From Planctomycetaceae bacterium (GTDB taxonomy: Bacteria; Planctomycetota; Planctomycetia; Planctomycetales; Planctomycetaceae), in the NCBI GenBank assembly GCA_947463775.1, contig CANHVD010000195.1, positions 1 to 9,292 on the forward strand: a DNA stretch of 9,292 nucleotides, given 5' to 3'. Positions 1 through 6,480 of this stretch are shown in pieces. A program made the position numbers and the translations under genes. Every line of letters starts with the position of its first letter. Positions within the stretch are counted from its first letter, which is position 1. Under the pieces are notes generated by a model. That model was given only the letters and a program-made list of their open reading frames with translations, was not told the origin of the DNA and did no database searches.

Positions 1-821
1 GGCGAAGGCAGGTTTCGCGAAAGAAGATGCGGCAGAAATTCGATTCCAAGGTCGTCCGCCGGAATCAGGCAGGCGAGAACAGAACGAGACGCATCATTGG
101 GATCCGAAGTTCTCGCACGATCCGGGTCGGCTTTAGCTGCGAGATATTCTTCGTATCCGCCGATGATGCAAAGCGAGAAATTTGCAAACCGTCGCTGCAG
201 CTCGGAGCATAGCGTCGGATTAGTCACCGGCCACACGCGTTGCCGAACACCATCGTCGCCGTGACATTCAACAGGTGGCACCTGGCGTACAACAAGTTCC
301 AGATGATCCGACAACGATCGAAGGTCTGAGTCTGCTCCTGTCGTATCCGCCAGTAAGGCCACGACCGGGACGAGGCTGGCGCGACAAACTTTTCGAAGCG
401 CGCTTTGATCGGCGACACGTTGAGGATCCGCGCTGACAACGGTTGGGACAACCGAGTCTGGTACGTTACTGTCCGGCAACTGCAGCCGCGCGATGACGCT
501 CCATCGAGTGCGCTCGTCCCCGGAGGACTTGAACGTTGTTTCGATAATGTAAAAAGCCGCGTCGTGTTCACGGAGCAGAATGCCTTCTCGCTTCCACAGA
601 CGCCAGAAATCATCGGATCGCGTGCAGCGGTCAGCAGCCGATGTGTCACCCGGCTCTTCGCGATTCAACACCATCCGAACAGCGTTGCAGGGATGCTGGC
701 GATAGAGCGTTCTCTGGAGTGTTTCATCAATCAGACTGTTCGCCGGAGCGATCACTTCCGACAACGCGCCGACCTGGCTCAAGTCGAATCTCCAGCCGGC
801 GAAGGGCAGAATTTGTACCAT
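1..821 (-). CDS. DUF1015-family protein, divergent, C-terminus cut by window edge
   Basis: The minus-strand frame is open from the ATG at 821-819 to the left edge (273 codons seen, no stop). A Shine-Dalgarno-like AAAGG lies about 13 bases upstream of the start, and a TAG stop lies a few codons further up. The N-terminus (MVQILPFAGWRFDLSQVG, then LSEVIAP at 20-26) and the segment NAVRMVLNREEPGDT (46-60) match the start of DUF1015 proteins as I remember them. VWPVTNP (196-202) followed by FANFSLCI (212-219) matches the region before the family's DGHHR box. DUF1015 proteins are cytosolic, usually about 400 residues, and of unsettled function. The odd point is that the conserved boxes are changed: APPYDV is APANSL (25-30), DGHHRYE is GGYEEYL (221-227), and no PHE-type motif is visible near 115-140. 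It may be a paralogue that has lost the ancestral activity. It lies 121 bases downstream of the dehydrogenase on the same strand, so co-transcription is possible. Family call fairly sure, function unknown. Confidence 0.8.
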   Translation of the reverse strand, partial: MVQILPFAGWRFDLSQVGALSEVIAPANSLIDETLQRTLYRQHPCNAVRMVLNREEPGDTSAADRCTRSDDFWRLWKREGILLREHDAAFYIIETTFKSSGDERTRWSVIARLQLPDSNVPDSVVPTVVSADPQRVADQSALRKVCRASLVPVVALLADTTGADSDLRSLSDHLELVVRQVPPVECHGDDGVRQRVWPVTNPTLCSELQRRFANFSLCIIGGYEEYLAAKADPDRARTSDPNDASRSVLACLIPADDLGIEFLPHLLSRNLPS

Positions 822-869
822 GTAAAACGGATCACCTTTGATGAATGAAATCTCGCGCAGCAATATCTA

Positions 870-927
870 CGTGCGGGAGTGTAGCAGGAACAAATCGCGT
901 CAGAAACCAGTCGCCGGAACCCGCACG
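870..927. repeat. 8-bp inverted repeat between SDR and DUF1015 genes
   Basis: CGTGCGGG (870-877) and CCCGCACG (920-927) are exact reverse complements with a 42-base loop. They sit in the 121-base gap just after the stop codon of the dehydrogenase gene. They could form a weak hairpin in the minus-strand transcript, but there is no T tract after it, so a terminator role is not supported beyond its position. Chance occurrence is quite possible. Confidence 0.25.
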
Positions 928-942
928 CGGACTGACTCTCTT

Positions 943-1761
943 TTACGTGGCCGCAGCTCCGAAGGACGCAATATCGCTCTGTGCAGTGCATTTGCGGTCG
1001 AGATGTGTGTAGCCGCCGTCGACGAAGATGATTTGCCCGGTCGTATGGCTGGAACATGGCGATGCCAGAAACACGGCCATGTTGGCCAGCTCTTCGATCG
1101 TGGTGAATCGTCGCTCAAACGGGATTAAACGTTCCATTTCAGCTTTGGCCCCAGCCGGATCGGGCATGGCCGCCAGGCATTTTTCGTACAGCGGAGTCCA
1201 CGTTTCGGCGGGCAGTACCGCGTTGACTCGAATGCCATGCGGGGCGAGGTCAACAGCCCATTCGCGGGTCAACCCATTGATGCCGCCCTTCGACGCCGCA
1301 TAGCCCGAGGTTCCTCCCTGGCCGGTTTCGCAAACCTTGGATCCAATATTGATGATGACGCCGCGAGATTTTTTCAGAGCCTCCAGTGAGAAGTGGGCCA
1401 TGGCATAGACATGAATCAGATTTCGTCGCAGCGAATCGACGAAAGCGTCGACTCCCGCGTCAAGGCCCACTCCGTCATTGACACCAGCGTTGTTGATCAG
1501 AATATCGATGCGGCCGAAACGCTGCAGAGTCTGTTCCACGGCATTCTTACAGGCATTGACATCGGCCAGATCACCTTGAATGAAGAAGCATTCAAGGCCC
1601 TGTGCGGCATACTCACTTTCCAGTGCACGCCCCTCGGCTTCACTGCGATTCACATTGGCAACTCGAGCTCCCTCGGCGATCAGGCAACGGACAATTCCCA
1701 GTCCAATGCCTTTGGATCCGCCAGTCACGAGTGCTACTTTGCCGTCCAGTCCAAGTTTCAT
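943..1761 (-). CDS. SDR-family oxidoreductase, L-fucose dehydrogenase-like
   Basis: This 272-residue classical short-chain dehydrogenase has the NAD(P)-binding TGGSKGIG at 13-20, DL at 64-65, NNAG at 90-93, and catalytic N114, S141, Y154 and K158 (YAASK). The C-terminal FVDGGYTHLDR is at 246-256. Several segments, namely NNAGVNDGVGLDAG (90-103), RNLIHVYAMAH (113-123), LTREWAV (164-170), NAVLPAETWTPLY (180-192) and SSHTTG (237-242), closely resemble the Burkholderia multivorans L-fucose dehydrogenase as I recall it, including PAE where most SDRs have PG. The likely reaction is NAD(P)-dependent oxidation of L-fucose or a related 6-deoxy or pyranose sugar at C1 to a lactone, in the cytosol. The start at 1761 is set by the family's usual N-terminus; the frame stays open further upstream (to 1968) without SDR-like sequence. 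A short tail of about 16 residues follows the usual family end. The gene is divergent from the DUF3592 gene and leads toward the DUF1015 gene. SDR is certain, substrate is inference. Confidence 0.92.
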   Translation of the reverse strand: MKLGLDGKVALVTGGSKGIGLGIVRCLIAEGARVANVNRSEAEGRALESEYAAQGLECFFIQGDLADVNACKNAVEQTLQRFGRIDILINNAGVNDGVGLDAGVDAFVDSLRRNLIHVYAMAHFSLEALKKSRGVIINIGSKVCETGQGGTSGYAASKGGINGLTREWAVDLAPHGIRVNAVLPAETWTPLYEKCLAAMPDPAGAKAEMERLIPFERRFTTIEELANMAVFLASPCSSHTTGQIIFVDGGYTHLDRKCTAQSDIASFGAAAT

Positions 1762-2010
1762 CGCTCTTTGTCCATCGGTGTTCGATTGAGGGGTCAGTAA
1801 CAACTTCGCGACACAACGAAAGTCGAGAGTCGTCCTCGAGTGGTGGCGGATTCTGGCGTGATTCCGAAAGAAGTGGTACCGAGATTCTCGGGATCGTACC
1901 GGTTTTCGCAGTTGATGCAATTTTTCGTTTCTCCCATGATTCCCCTGGGCGACTCTGCAGTAGAACACGCCGCAAAATGCATAACGGATAACGATTCAGA
2001 ATGGGACTTC
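1762..2010. promoter_or_regulatory. Divergent intergenic region between SDR and DUF3592 genes
   Basis: These 249 bases separate two genes transcribed away from each other, so promoters for both should lie here. On the plus strand TTGATG (1912-1917) and CATGAT (1935-1940), 17 bases apart, each match the sigma70 consensus at four of six positions. This is weak support, and planctomycete promoters are poorly characterised. An imperfect inverted repeat lies at 1875-1900. No small gene is convincing here: the plus frame open from a GTG at 1840 runs straight into the DUF3592 gene and looks non-coding before 2011. Confidence 0.4.
1875..1900. promoter_or_regulatory. Imperfect inverted repeat, possible operator
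   Basis: CCGAG (1879-1883) and CTCGG (1887-1891) are exact inverted arms around ATT. Outside them GGTA (1875-1878) and TACC (1897-1900) also pair, with an extra GATCG on the right side. The site lies in the shared upstream region of two divergent genes, where an operator would be expected. Only position and symmetry support it, and the unequal spacing argues against a strict dimer site. Confidence 0.25.
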
Positions 2011-3168
2011 ATGAACGCTCCAGACGCCCCCGCACAAGACAAAACCTCGAAAGGGCTGAGGCTCCTGATCTCGATCGTATGCCTGTTGTTCTTTTTGGGT
2101 GGCAGTGCGGCTGGAGTGATGGCCTATCGTGGCATCCAGGAAGCTCAGCAGTCACTTCAATGGCCAACGGTTGCGGGGCGAATCGTTCGGTCCGGAGTTG
2201 ATGTTTCGGTTCATCGCGATCGCTCGACTGATCGCGATCGCCGCAACCGCGAAACTCGCTCCTACTCTGCAGGAATTGAATATGAGTTCGAGGTCAACGG
2301 GCAAACGGTTAATGGGTCGAGAATCACTGTCATCAGCGATCAGTTTGGAAGCAAGGCCTGGGCAGAAGCCACATCGCAGAAGTTTCCAGTCGGAACCGAG
2401 GTTAAGGTTTCCTACAACCCGACAAAGCCCGAGCAATGTGTTCTGGAGCCTGGCCGCTGGGGCGGGGTTGGATTTCTGCTGATTCTGTCCGCTGTCTTCG
2501 GGCTGTTCCCGCCGCTGGTGCTGAAGGCGATCTGGTCGACAAAGCCAGTAGCGACCGGGCTTCATCCGGAGACTCGAGCACAACGCATGCTGCAGGGGCT
2601 TGAGTTTCGCGAAAGAATCCTGTCATGGGAACCGGGGACACTGGTTCACTTGCAGCGAGACTCCATCAGCTTTCTGTCTCTAATCGGTGGAGCCATCATT
2701 GCAGGGCTTGTTGTTGGGCTGCTCTTTGGTCTGGTGCCAGCGCTGGTGTTCTTTTCGGGGCGAGGCCCGATCTTTATCGGACAGTGTTATCTGGGAGCTT
2801 CCGCCCTCTGCGCTGTGGTAGGTGCTGCATGGCTCTGGCTGGATAATCGTCGCAGAGAAACACGGATCGACTGGTCGATTCAGTCAATACATCTGGCTGT
2901 TGGTTCGAGCGTTCGCGATGTCTTCTTTACCGACGTTCAGGAACTGAATGTGTCAGTGCCGAAGCCACAAAAGCCGAGTTCCGGAAGTTCCAGTCAACCG
3001 CCGCAGAAGCATGCCGCTCGAATCAACATGGTCGTGAACGGAAAGTCTTACATCATTCTGGAAACCGAATGTGCATCCAGTGCGATCCGTGCTGTTCGCT
3101 CGAAGCTCGCGACAATCGCACAACAACTGACGGTGCCGATGAATGTGCAGTTCGCGAAGGAGGATTGA
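2011..3168 (+). CDS. DUF3592 domain membrane protein
   Basis: This 385-residue protein has a first membrane segment at about 17-39. A DUF3592-type extracytoplasmic beta domain follows at about 50-148 (WPTVAGRIV, YEFEVNGQTVNGSRI, FPVGTEVKVSYNPTKPEQCVLEPG). Further hydrophobic segments are at about 151-173, 222-249 and 256-277. The final roughly 100 residues are soluble, with a Ser/Pro/Lys-rich linker at 316-333 ending in QPPQKH. DUF3592 has no established function; the arrangement suggests an envelope protein with one folded domain between TM1 and TM2. The ATG at 2011 is chosen because it gives a short basic leader before TM1 and has GGGA five bases upstream. A GTG at 1840 would add 57 residues with no family resemblance. 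Residues 69-79 are Arg/Asp-rich and coded by a duplicated 11-base sequence. The gene converges on the amidohydrolase across a large hairpin. Confidence 0.85.
   Translation: MNAPDAPAQDKTSKGLRLLISIVCLLFFLGGSAAGVMAYRGIQEAQQSLQWPTVAGRIVRSGVDVSVHRDRSTDRDRRNRETRSYSAGIEYEFEVNGQTVNGSRITVISDQFGSKAWAEATSQKFPVGTEVKVSYNPTKPEQCVLEPGRWGGVGFLLILSAVFGLFPPLVLKAIWSTKPVATGLHPETRAQRMLQGLEFRERILSWEPGTLVHLQRDSISFLSLIGGAIIAGLVVGLLFGLVPALVFFSGRGPIFIGQCYLGASALCAVVGAAWLWLDNRRRETRIDWSIQSIHLAVGSSVRDVFFTDVQELNVSVPKPQKPSSGSSSQPPQKHAARINMVVNGKSYIILETECASSAIRAVRSKLATIAQQLTVPMNVQFAKED
2213..2241 (+). repeat. Short direct repeat inside the DUF3592 gene
   Basis: ATCGCGATCGC occurs at 2213-2223 and again at 2231-2241, an 18-base (six-codon) period. 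Each copy contains the self-complementary octamer GCGATCGC. In frame it codes for an HRDRSTDRDRR stretch in the loop after the first beta strands of the DUF3592 domain. The period keeps the reading frame, which fits a local duplication tolerated in a surface loop. Confidence 0.6.
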
Positions 3169-3198
3169 AGACACTTTAATCAGGTGCTGGGGCTTCTC

Positions 3199-3264
3199 GT
3201 TTAACGGCGAGCCGCAGGCGGAGGCGAAATCAGCTAAGACGCCTACGGCTTGCCGTTAGTTAAC
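3199..3264. terminator. Large hairpin from an inverted repeat pair between convergent genes
   Basis: TAACGGCGAGCCGCAGGCG (3202-3220) pairs with the inverted copy CGCCTACGGCTTGCCGTTA (3240-3258). Of 19 positions, 17 are Watson-Crick, one is G-T and one is mismatched, around a 19-base loop. It lies 33 bases past the DUF3592 stop and about 38 bases past the amidohydrolase stop on the other strand, an ideal place for a bidirectional terminator. There is no clear T run, so Rho-independent action is uncertain. The same 19-base unit recurs at 4306-4324 and 4401-4419, so this is also a member of a dispersed repeat family. Confidence 0.55.
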
Positions 3265-3296
3265 ACCTCTCCGCTGGTCTGCGGTTTGATGCGGAT

Positions 3297-4289
3297 TTAC
3301 AGACCGAATAACTCCATTCCGTTATTGCGGAAGATGTCTTCTACCTGTGAGTCCGTCATTCGCGTTGACATGGTGGCAACTTTCAGTGTTCTTAATGACT
3401 CATGCCCAACGAGAGCCATGTCAATTTTTCCATACGGAACATCAAGGTTAGCGTTGTCGGCAGAGATCCAGAAGAAGTTGTCGCCCAACGCAATACAGCG
3501 ACCACGCAGGTGCGAAACCGGGAAGTCTGATCCATAGAGCACTCGCTTGTGTCCCATAACGTTGATAATCGCTTCGATGGCTCCCGAATCCGTCACCGCA
3601 CTGGTGTCAAACCAGACGTTCGCAAGGCCTCGCAGTGATTCAATTCCCATAATCGTATGATGGGCGTTAAAGCCACGAGCAGCATGCGCGAGGATCAGTC
3701 GCATGTTGGGATACTGTTCACAATAACGGCGGATCGTCTGCTGATTGGCCGGATCCGACAATGCCCGCGCGCGGACTATGTGCAGGGTGATTGATAACCC
3801 TTCTTCGTGAGCAATCCGAACCTGCTCCTCCGGCAGGTACTCTTCGATAAACGAATCAAACGTAGGACGCCGCGAAGAATAGACGTGATAACACTTCAGG
3901 CCGACGAATCCGCAGCGACGCACTGTTTCGCGAATAAACTCAGGATCCTGCTGCATCGTGATCAGCATCTGACCGCGAGACTTCGGACGCTTCTTTAGTT
4001 CCTCAAAGAGAAACGTGTTTTCTCCGTCGACATCGACATTCGGATGTGGGAAGGGAAAGAACAGGCCCTCGGTTTTGCGTCCGGGAGTAATCATCTCCAT
4101 CTGGCGATCAAATTCATCACTGCCTGCGACCGGCGGCCCGGACTTCACAAGGCCCGGCACGGAGTCCGCAGGAAAATGATCGGCTCGATACCAATGGGCA
4201 TGCGAGTCGAAGATTTTTTCCGGAACGTAGCTGTTCAGTTCTCGATCAAACAACTCGCGATCCTGATCTGTGGCAATCCAATCTGGCAT
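3297..4289 (-). CDS. Amidohydrolase_2 family metal-dependent hydrolase
   Basis: This 330-residue protein is a TIM-barrel hydrolase of the PF04909 type. The metal-ligand set is visible: HxH at 30 and 32 (FDSHAHW), H170 at the end of a strand (ITLHIVRA), H202 (LILAHAARGF) and D255 (LYGSDFP). LKCYH (131-135) is a further candidate active-site strand. There is no signal peptide, so it should be cytosolic. Members hydrolyse C-O, C-N or C-C bonds and include sugar lactonases and decarboxylases; the substrate cannot be read from the sequence. The N-terminal 20 or so residues, before the barrel, are acidic. The ATG at 4289 has only a weak GTGAG upstream, and a 19-base repeat copy ends 16 bases before it. 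The gene lies on the same strand as the sulfatase, 159 bases downstream, but an inverted repeat pair lies between them. A lactonase acting after a fucose dehydrogenase is possible, though this is not a typical fuconolactonase sequence. Confidence 0.88.
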   Translation of the reverse strand: MPDWIATDQDRELFDRELNSYVPEKIFDSHAHWYRADHFPADSVPGLVKSGPPVAGSDEFDRQMEMITPGRKTEGLFFPFPHPNVDVDGENTFLFEELKKRPKSRGQMLITMQQDPEFIRETVRRCGFVGLKCYHVYSSRRPTFDSFIEEYLPEEQVRIAHEEGLSITLHIVRARALSDPANQQTIRRYCEQYPNMRLILAHAARGFNAHHTIMGIESLRGLANVWFDTSAVTDSGAIEAIINVMGHKRVLYGSDFPVSHLRGRCIALGDNFFWISADNANLDVPYGKIDMALVGHESLRTLKVATMSTRMTDSQVEDIFRNNGMELFGL

Positions 4290-4302
4290 GATGAACTCAC
4301 TT

Positions 4303-4422
4303 GTTTAACGGCAAGCCGGAGGCGTTAGTGATTCTTGTGATTGTGTAACGTTTTGAAAGCTCTTCATCCATCCTTGTCTCTCCGCGACCAGGAACGCATT
4401 CGCCTGCGGCTTGCCGTTAAAC
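4303..4422. repeat. Second inverted pair of the 19-base intergenic repeat
   Basis: TAACGGCAAGCCGGAGGCG (4306-4324) and its inverted partner at 4401-4419 (reverse complement TAACGGCAAGCCGCAGGCG) differ at one position. Both are preceded by GTT on the TAAC side, giving 22-base arms with a 76-base spacer. The pair fills most of the gap between the sulfatase stop (4449) and the amidohydrolase start (4289), both on the minus strand. It could fold in the transcript as a terminator for the sulfatase or a leader structure for the amidohydrolase, or it may be a REP-like selfish repeat. I see no gene in the spacer. Confidence 0.75.
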
Positions 4423-4448
4423 GAATCCTGGGCAAGACCGCGTTGGTT

Positions 4449-5846
4449 CTACGGAGCTGTTGCGACTGTTTCTTCAAGCTGTGTCGGAGCCATCTGCAAT
4501 CCCGCGCGATGTTGTTCTACGGCGGACTTAATCTGAGCGATAACATCCGGATTCAAGGCCGCCCGATCCCACCGTTCACCGGGATCAATTTTCACCTGAT
4601 ACAACTGCGGTGGATCATGCGGCTCGGCTTTGGGGGTTCCATAGGCGGGTTGAGTCAAAAAGTGAGCTTTCCAACGTCCCAATCGGCACGCATAAAGCGT
4701 TGCTCCGCGGTAGTACATAAATGGCGGTCGATCGACGGTACCGGTGCCAAAAAGCAATGGTGAGATATCAATGCCATCGATCTTCGTTTCCGGCAGAGTC
4801 GCTCCGCCCAGTAGAGCACAGGTGGCGAAGACATCCATCGTATTGGCCATTTCGCGTTGGATGCTGCCGGCAGGAATCTTTGTTGGCCACCAGAAAATCC
4901 CTGGCACGCGCATGCCGCCTTCCCACGTTGAACCTTTGCCTTCCTTCAGCAGACCCGCACTGCCGCCATGATCATCGAAGATTAACCATGGGCCATTGTC
5001 ACTGCTGAAGACAACAAGAGTTTTCTCATCCAGCCCCTCGGCTCGCAGCGTGTCCAGAATCTGTCCAACGCTCCAGTCCAGTTCTTCAACGACATCTCCA
5101 TAAATCCCGGCCGGACTTTTTCCGCGAAAGTTTTCGGAAGCAAACAGCGGAACATGCGGAAACGAATGAGCGACGTAAAGAAAGAACGGAGCATTCTTCT
5201 TTTCTTTAATGAACCTCACGGCTTCGTCTGAATACCGTTTCGTCAGTTGTCGCTGATCGGGATGTTCTTCAACGATCTCGGTTCCGCGGATCAGGGGCGT
5301 CTTCCAGTAGTCATTGTTTTCCGCGAAGAATCGTTCTCTTCCCTTGGGAGCATCCGGCGCTGGCATCATGTCGTTTGAGAACGGCATTCCAAAATAGCTG
5401 TCGAAACCATGATGCGGTGGCAAATGCTCCGGCAGATGTCCCAGATGCCACTTCCCGACCATGCCGGTCGCATAACCCTGAGTCTTCAGCAGTTCCGGTA
5501 GAGTGACTTCGTCCTTCGGAAGCCCGCCTTTGGAATTATTCCGGAGGACTCGAAACTTGTCGTGACACATCCCGTTGCGTACCGGATATCGCCCCGTCAT
5601 CAGAGCCGCGCGGCTGGGAGTACATACTTCGGCTGTGGAATAGAATTCCGTAAACCGCATACCTTCAGCAGCCATTCGATCCAGATTCGGCGTACGAATC
5701 GTGGGGTGCCCATAACAGCCCAGATCCCCGTAGCCCAGATCATCGGCGTAGATGATGATGATGTTGGGCTTGTCACTTGCCGACGCAGTCAACGCCCCGG
5801 CCGTCATCGCGCACATTGCGAACAAGATTGAAAGCGTTTTCAGCAT
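4449..5846 (-). CDS. Secreted arylsulfatase A-like sulfatase
   Basis: This 465-residue family S1 sulfatase hydrolyses sulfate esters. A Sec signal peptide covers about residues 1-23, with likely cleavage after ASA, so it acts in the periplasm or outside. Metal ligands D35 and D36 lie in the N-terminal strand (IIYADDLGYGD). C75 in CTPSRAALMTGR is the residue converted to formylglycine by a maturase not present in this window. K132 and H134 (GKWHLGH), H227, D283 and N284 (SSDNGP) and K304 (KEGKGSTWEGG) complete the active site. The segment GGLPKDEVTLPELL and the C-terminal RWKAHFLTQ followed by PPQLYQVKIDPGE resemble animal arylsulfatase A, so this is the ARSA/GALNS-like branch. Length is normal and nothing is missing. 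The ATG at 5846 directly precedes the signal peptide; the ribosome site (GGA about 10 bases upstream) is weak. The real substrate is unknown; sulfated algal or host glycans are likely. It is divergent from the DUF1592 gene. Confidence 0.95.
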   Translation of the reverse strand: MLKTLSILFAMCAMTAGALTASASDKPNIIIIYADDLGYGDLGCYGHPTIRTPNLDRMAAEGMRFTEFYSTAEVCTPSRAALMTGRYPVRNGMCHDKFRVLRNNSKGGLPKDEVTLPELLKTQGYATGMVGKWHLGHLPEHLPPHHGFDSYFGMPFSNDMMPAPDAPKGRERFFAENNDYWKTPLIRGTEIVEEHPDQRQLTKRYSDEAVRFIKEKKNAPFFLYVAHSFPHVPLFASENFRGKSPAGIYGDVVEELDWSVGQILDTLRAEGLDEKTLVVFSSDNGPWLIFDDHGGSAGLLKEGKGSTWEGGMRVPGIFWWPTKIPAGSIQREMANTMDVFATCALLGGATLPETKIDGIDISPLLFGTGTVDRPPFMYYRGATLYACRLGRWKAHFLTQPAYGTPKAEPHDPPQLYQVKIDPGERWDRAALNPDVIAQIKSAVEQHRAGLQMAPTQLEETVATAP

Positions 5847-5937
5847 TCTTGTGATCCGATTGGAGAGGCGATAAATCGAGCGATAAAGGACGAGTGCTTT
5901 GTAACGGCAATTTCGTTGGATTCACGCTATCAGCCGA

Positions 5938-6110
5938 AGTGAGTTAGCGTTCGGTTCTAAACCAAACGCCAGTGAGTTGTTGCCTTGACGGGCTTTCACA
6001 ACACGAAACGTCAGTGAGGGATACAAATTGCCGCGTTTTCAACAACGATTTCTGGCTTACGCATTGGGTTGATATGGTGGCAACTTCGAAACTTACGCTT
6101 CGGGTTGGCA
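5938..6110. repeat. Cluster of about five degenerate intergenic repeats
   Basis: Related units of about 20 bases occur in both orientations. Forward copies are at 5961-5984 (ACCAAACGCCAGTGAG) and 6001-6026 (ACACGAAACGTCAGTGAGGG). Reverse copies are at 6055-6073 (CTTACGCATTGGGTT) and 6091-6110 (ACTTACGCTTCGGGTTGGCA), with a weaker reverse copy at 5938-5957. They approximate ACCCGAAGCGTCAGCGAGGG, which I remember as a frequent intergenic motif in planctomycete genomes. The copies are too diverged to be recent. Head-to-head copies could fold into stem-loops. Confidence 0.5.
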
Positions 6111-6456
6111 TTTGAACAAACGTCCGCACGCGCTTCCCAACCACAACGACCAGCCCCGGTTTCAACTGGTGCCGAACCCCCTGTTTTCGATCGCAGAGTA
6201 TAGACACCAGATTCGTGATGGTACTGAACTGGACGAAGAATGCATCTTTAAAAAAAAGTGGACGCCTTGCAACTTCGCGCGAAGCGTTCCGCGTCAATCG
6301 CCGGGAGTTACGAGTTTCATCGAAAGCCACTTGAGGCAAACAGACTCAACCAAATCACCTGCCGAATTCAGTTTGTCTTAGCAAGGTGGGGGCACGTATT
6401 TTTAGAAACCGTTGCTGACACCTTTTCCCCGAGAGACCAGATTTCGCGGCCCGATG

Positions 6457-6480
6457 GACATGACAGTGTCATTCGTGTCA
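6457..6480. promoter_or_regulatory. Perfect 13-base palindrome, possible operator
   Basis: ATGACAGTGTCAT (6460-6472) is perfectly symmetrical around G6466. Further half-sites are nearby: GACA at 6457-6460, TGTC at 6476-6479 and TGACA at 6414-6418. It lies about 160 bases before the start of the DUF1592 gene, in the region that should carry its promoter. A dimeric regulator site is plausible; no regulator gene is present in the window to pair with it. Confidence 0.35.

Noticed and set aside
224..848. Open frames at 224-649 (minus) and 405-848 (plus)
   Set aside because: Both are shadows of the DUF1015-family frame, which runs unbroken from 821 to the left edge and has family motifs that they lack.
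1762..1968. Upstream extension of the SDR gene to an ATG at 1968
   Set aside because: SDR proteins begin just before the GKVALVTGG strand; the extra 69 residues are basic, unstructured-looking sequence from the intergenic region.
1840..2010. GTG start giving the DUF3592 protein 57 more residues
   Set aside because: The extension has no family resemblance, lies in the divergent promoter region, and would move the first membrane segment away from the N-terminus.
3199..4422. Reading the four 19-base repeat copies as a CRISPR array
   Set aside because: The copies are inverted pairs with unequal spacing, one interval contains a whole gene, and there are no regular spacers or cas genes.
3199..4422. 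Calling the amidohydrolase with its flanking repeats an insertion sequence
   Set aside because: No transposase is present, no target-site duplication is evident, and the repeats are paired at each side rather than single terminal inverted repeats.
5944..6381. Small open frames at 5944-6339 (minus) and 6112-6381 (plus)
   Set aside because: They overlap each other on opposite strands, one reads through degenerate repeats, and neither has a ribosome site, a domain or a recognisable fold.
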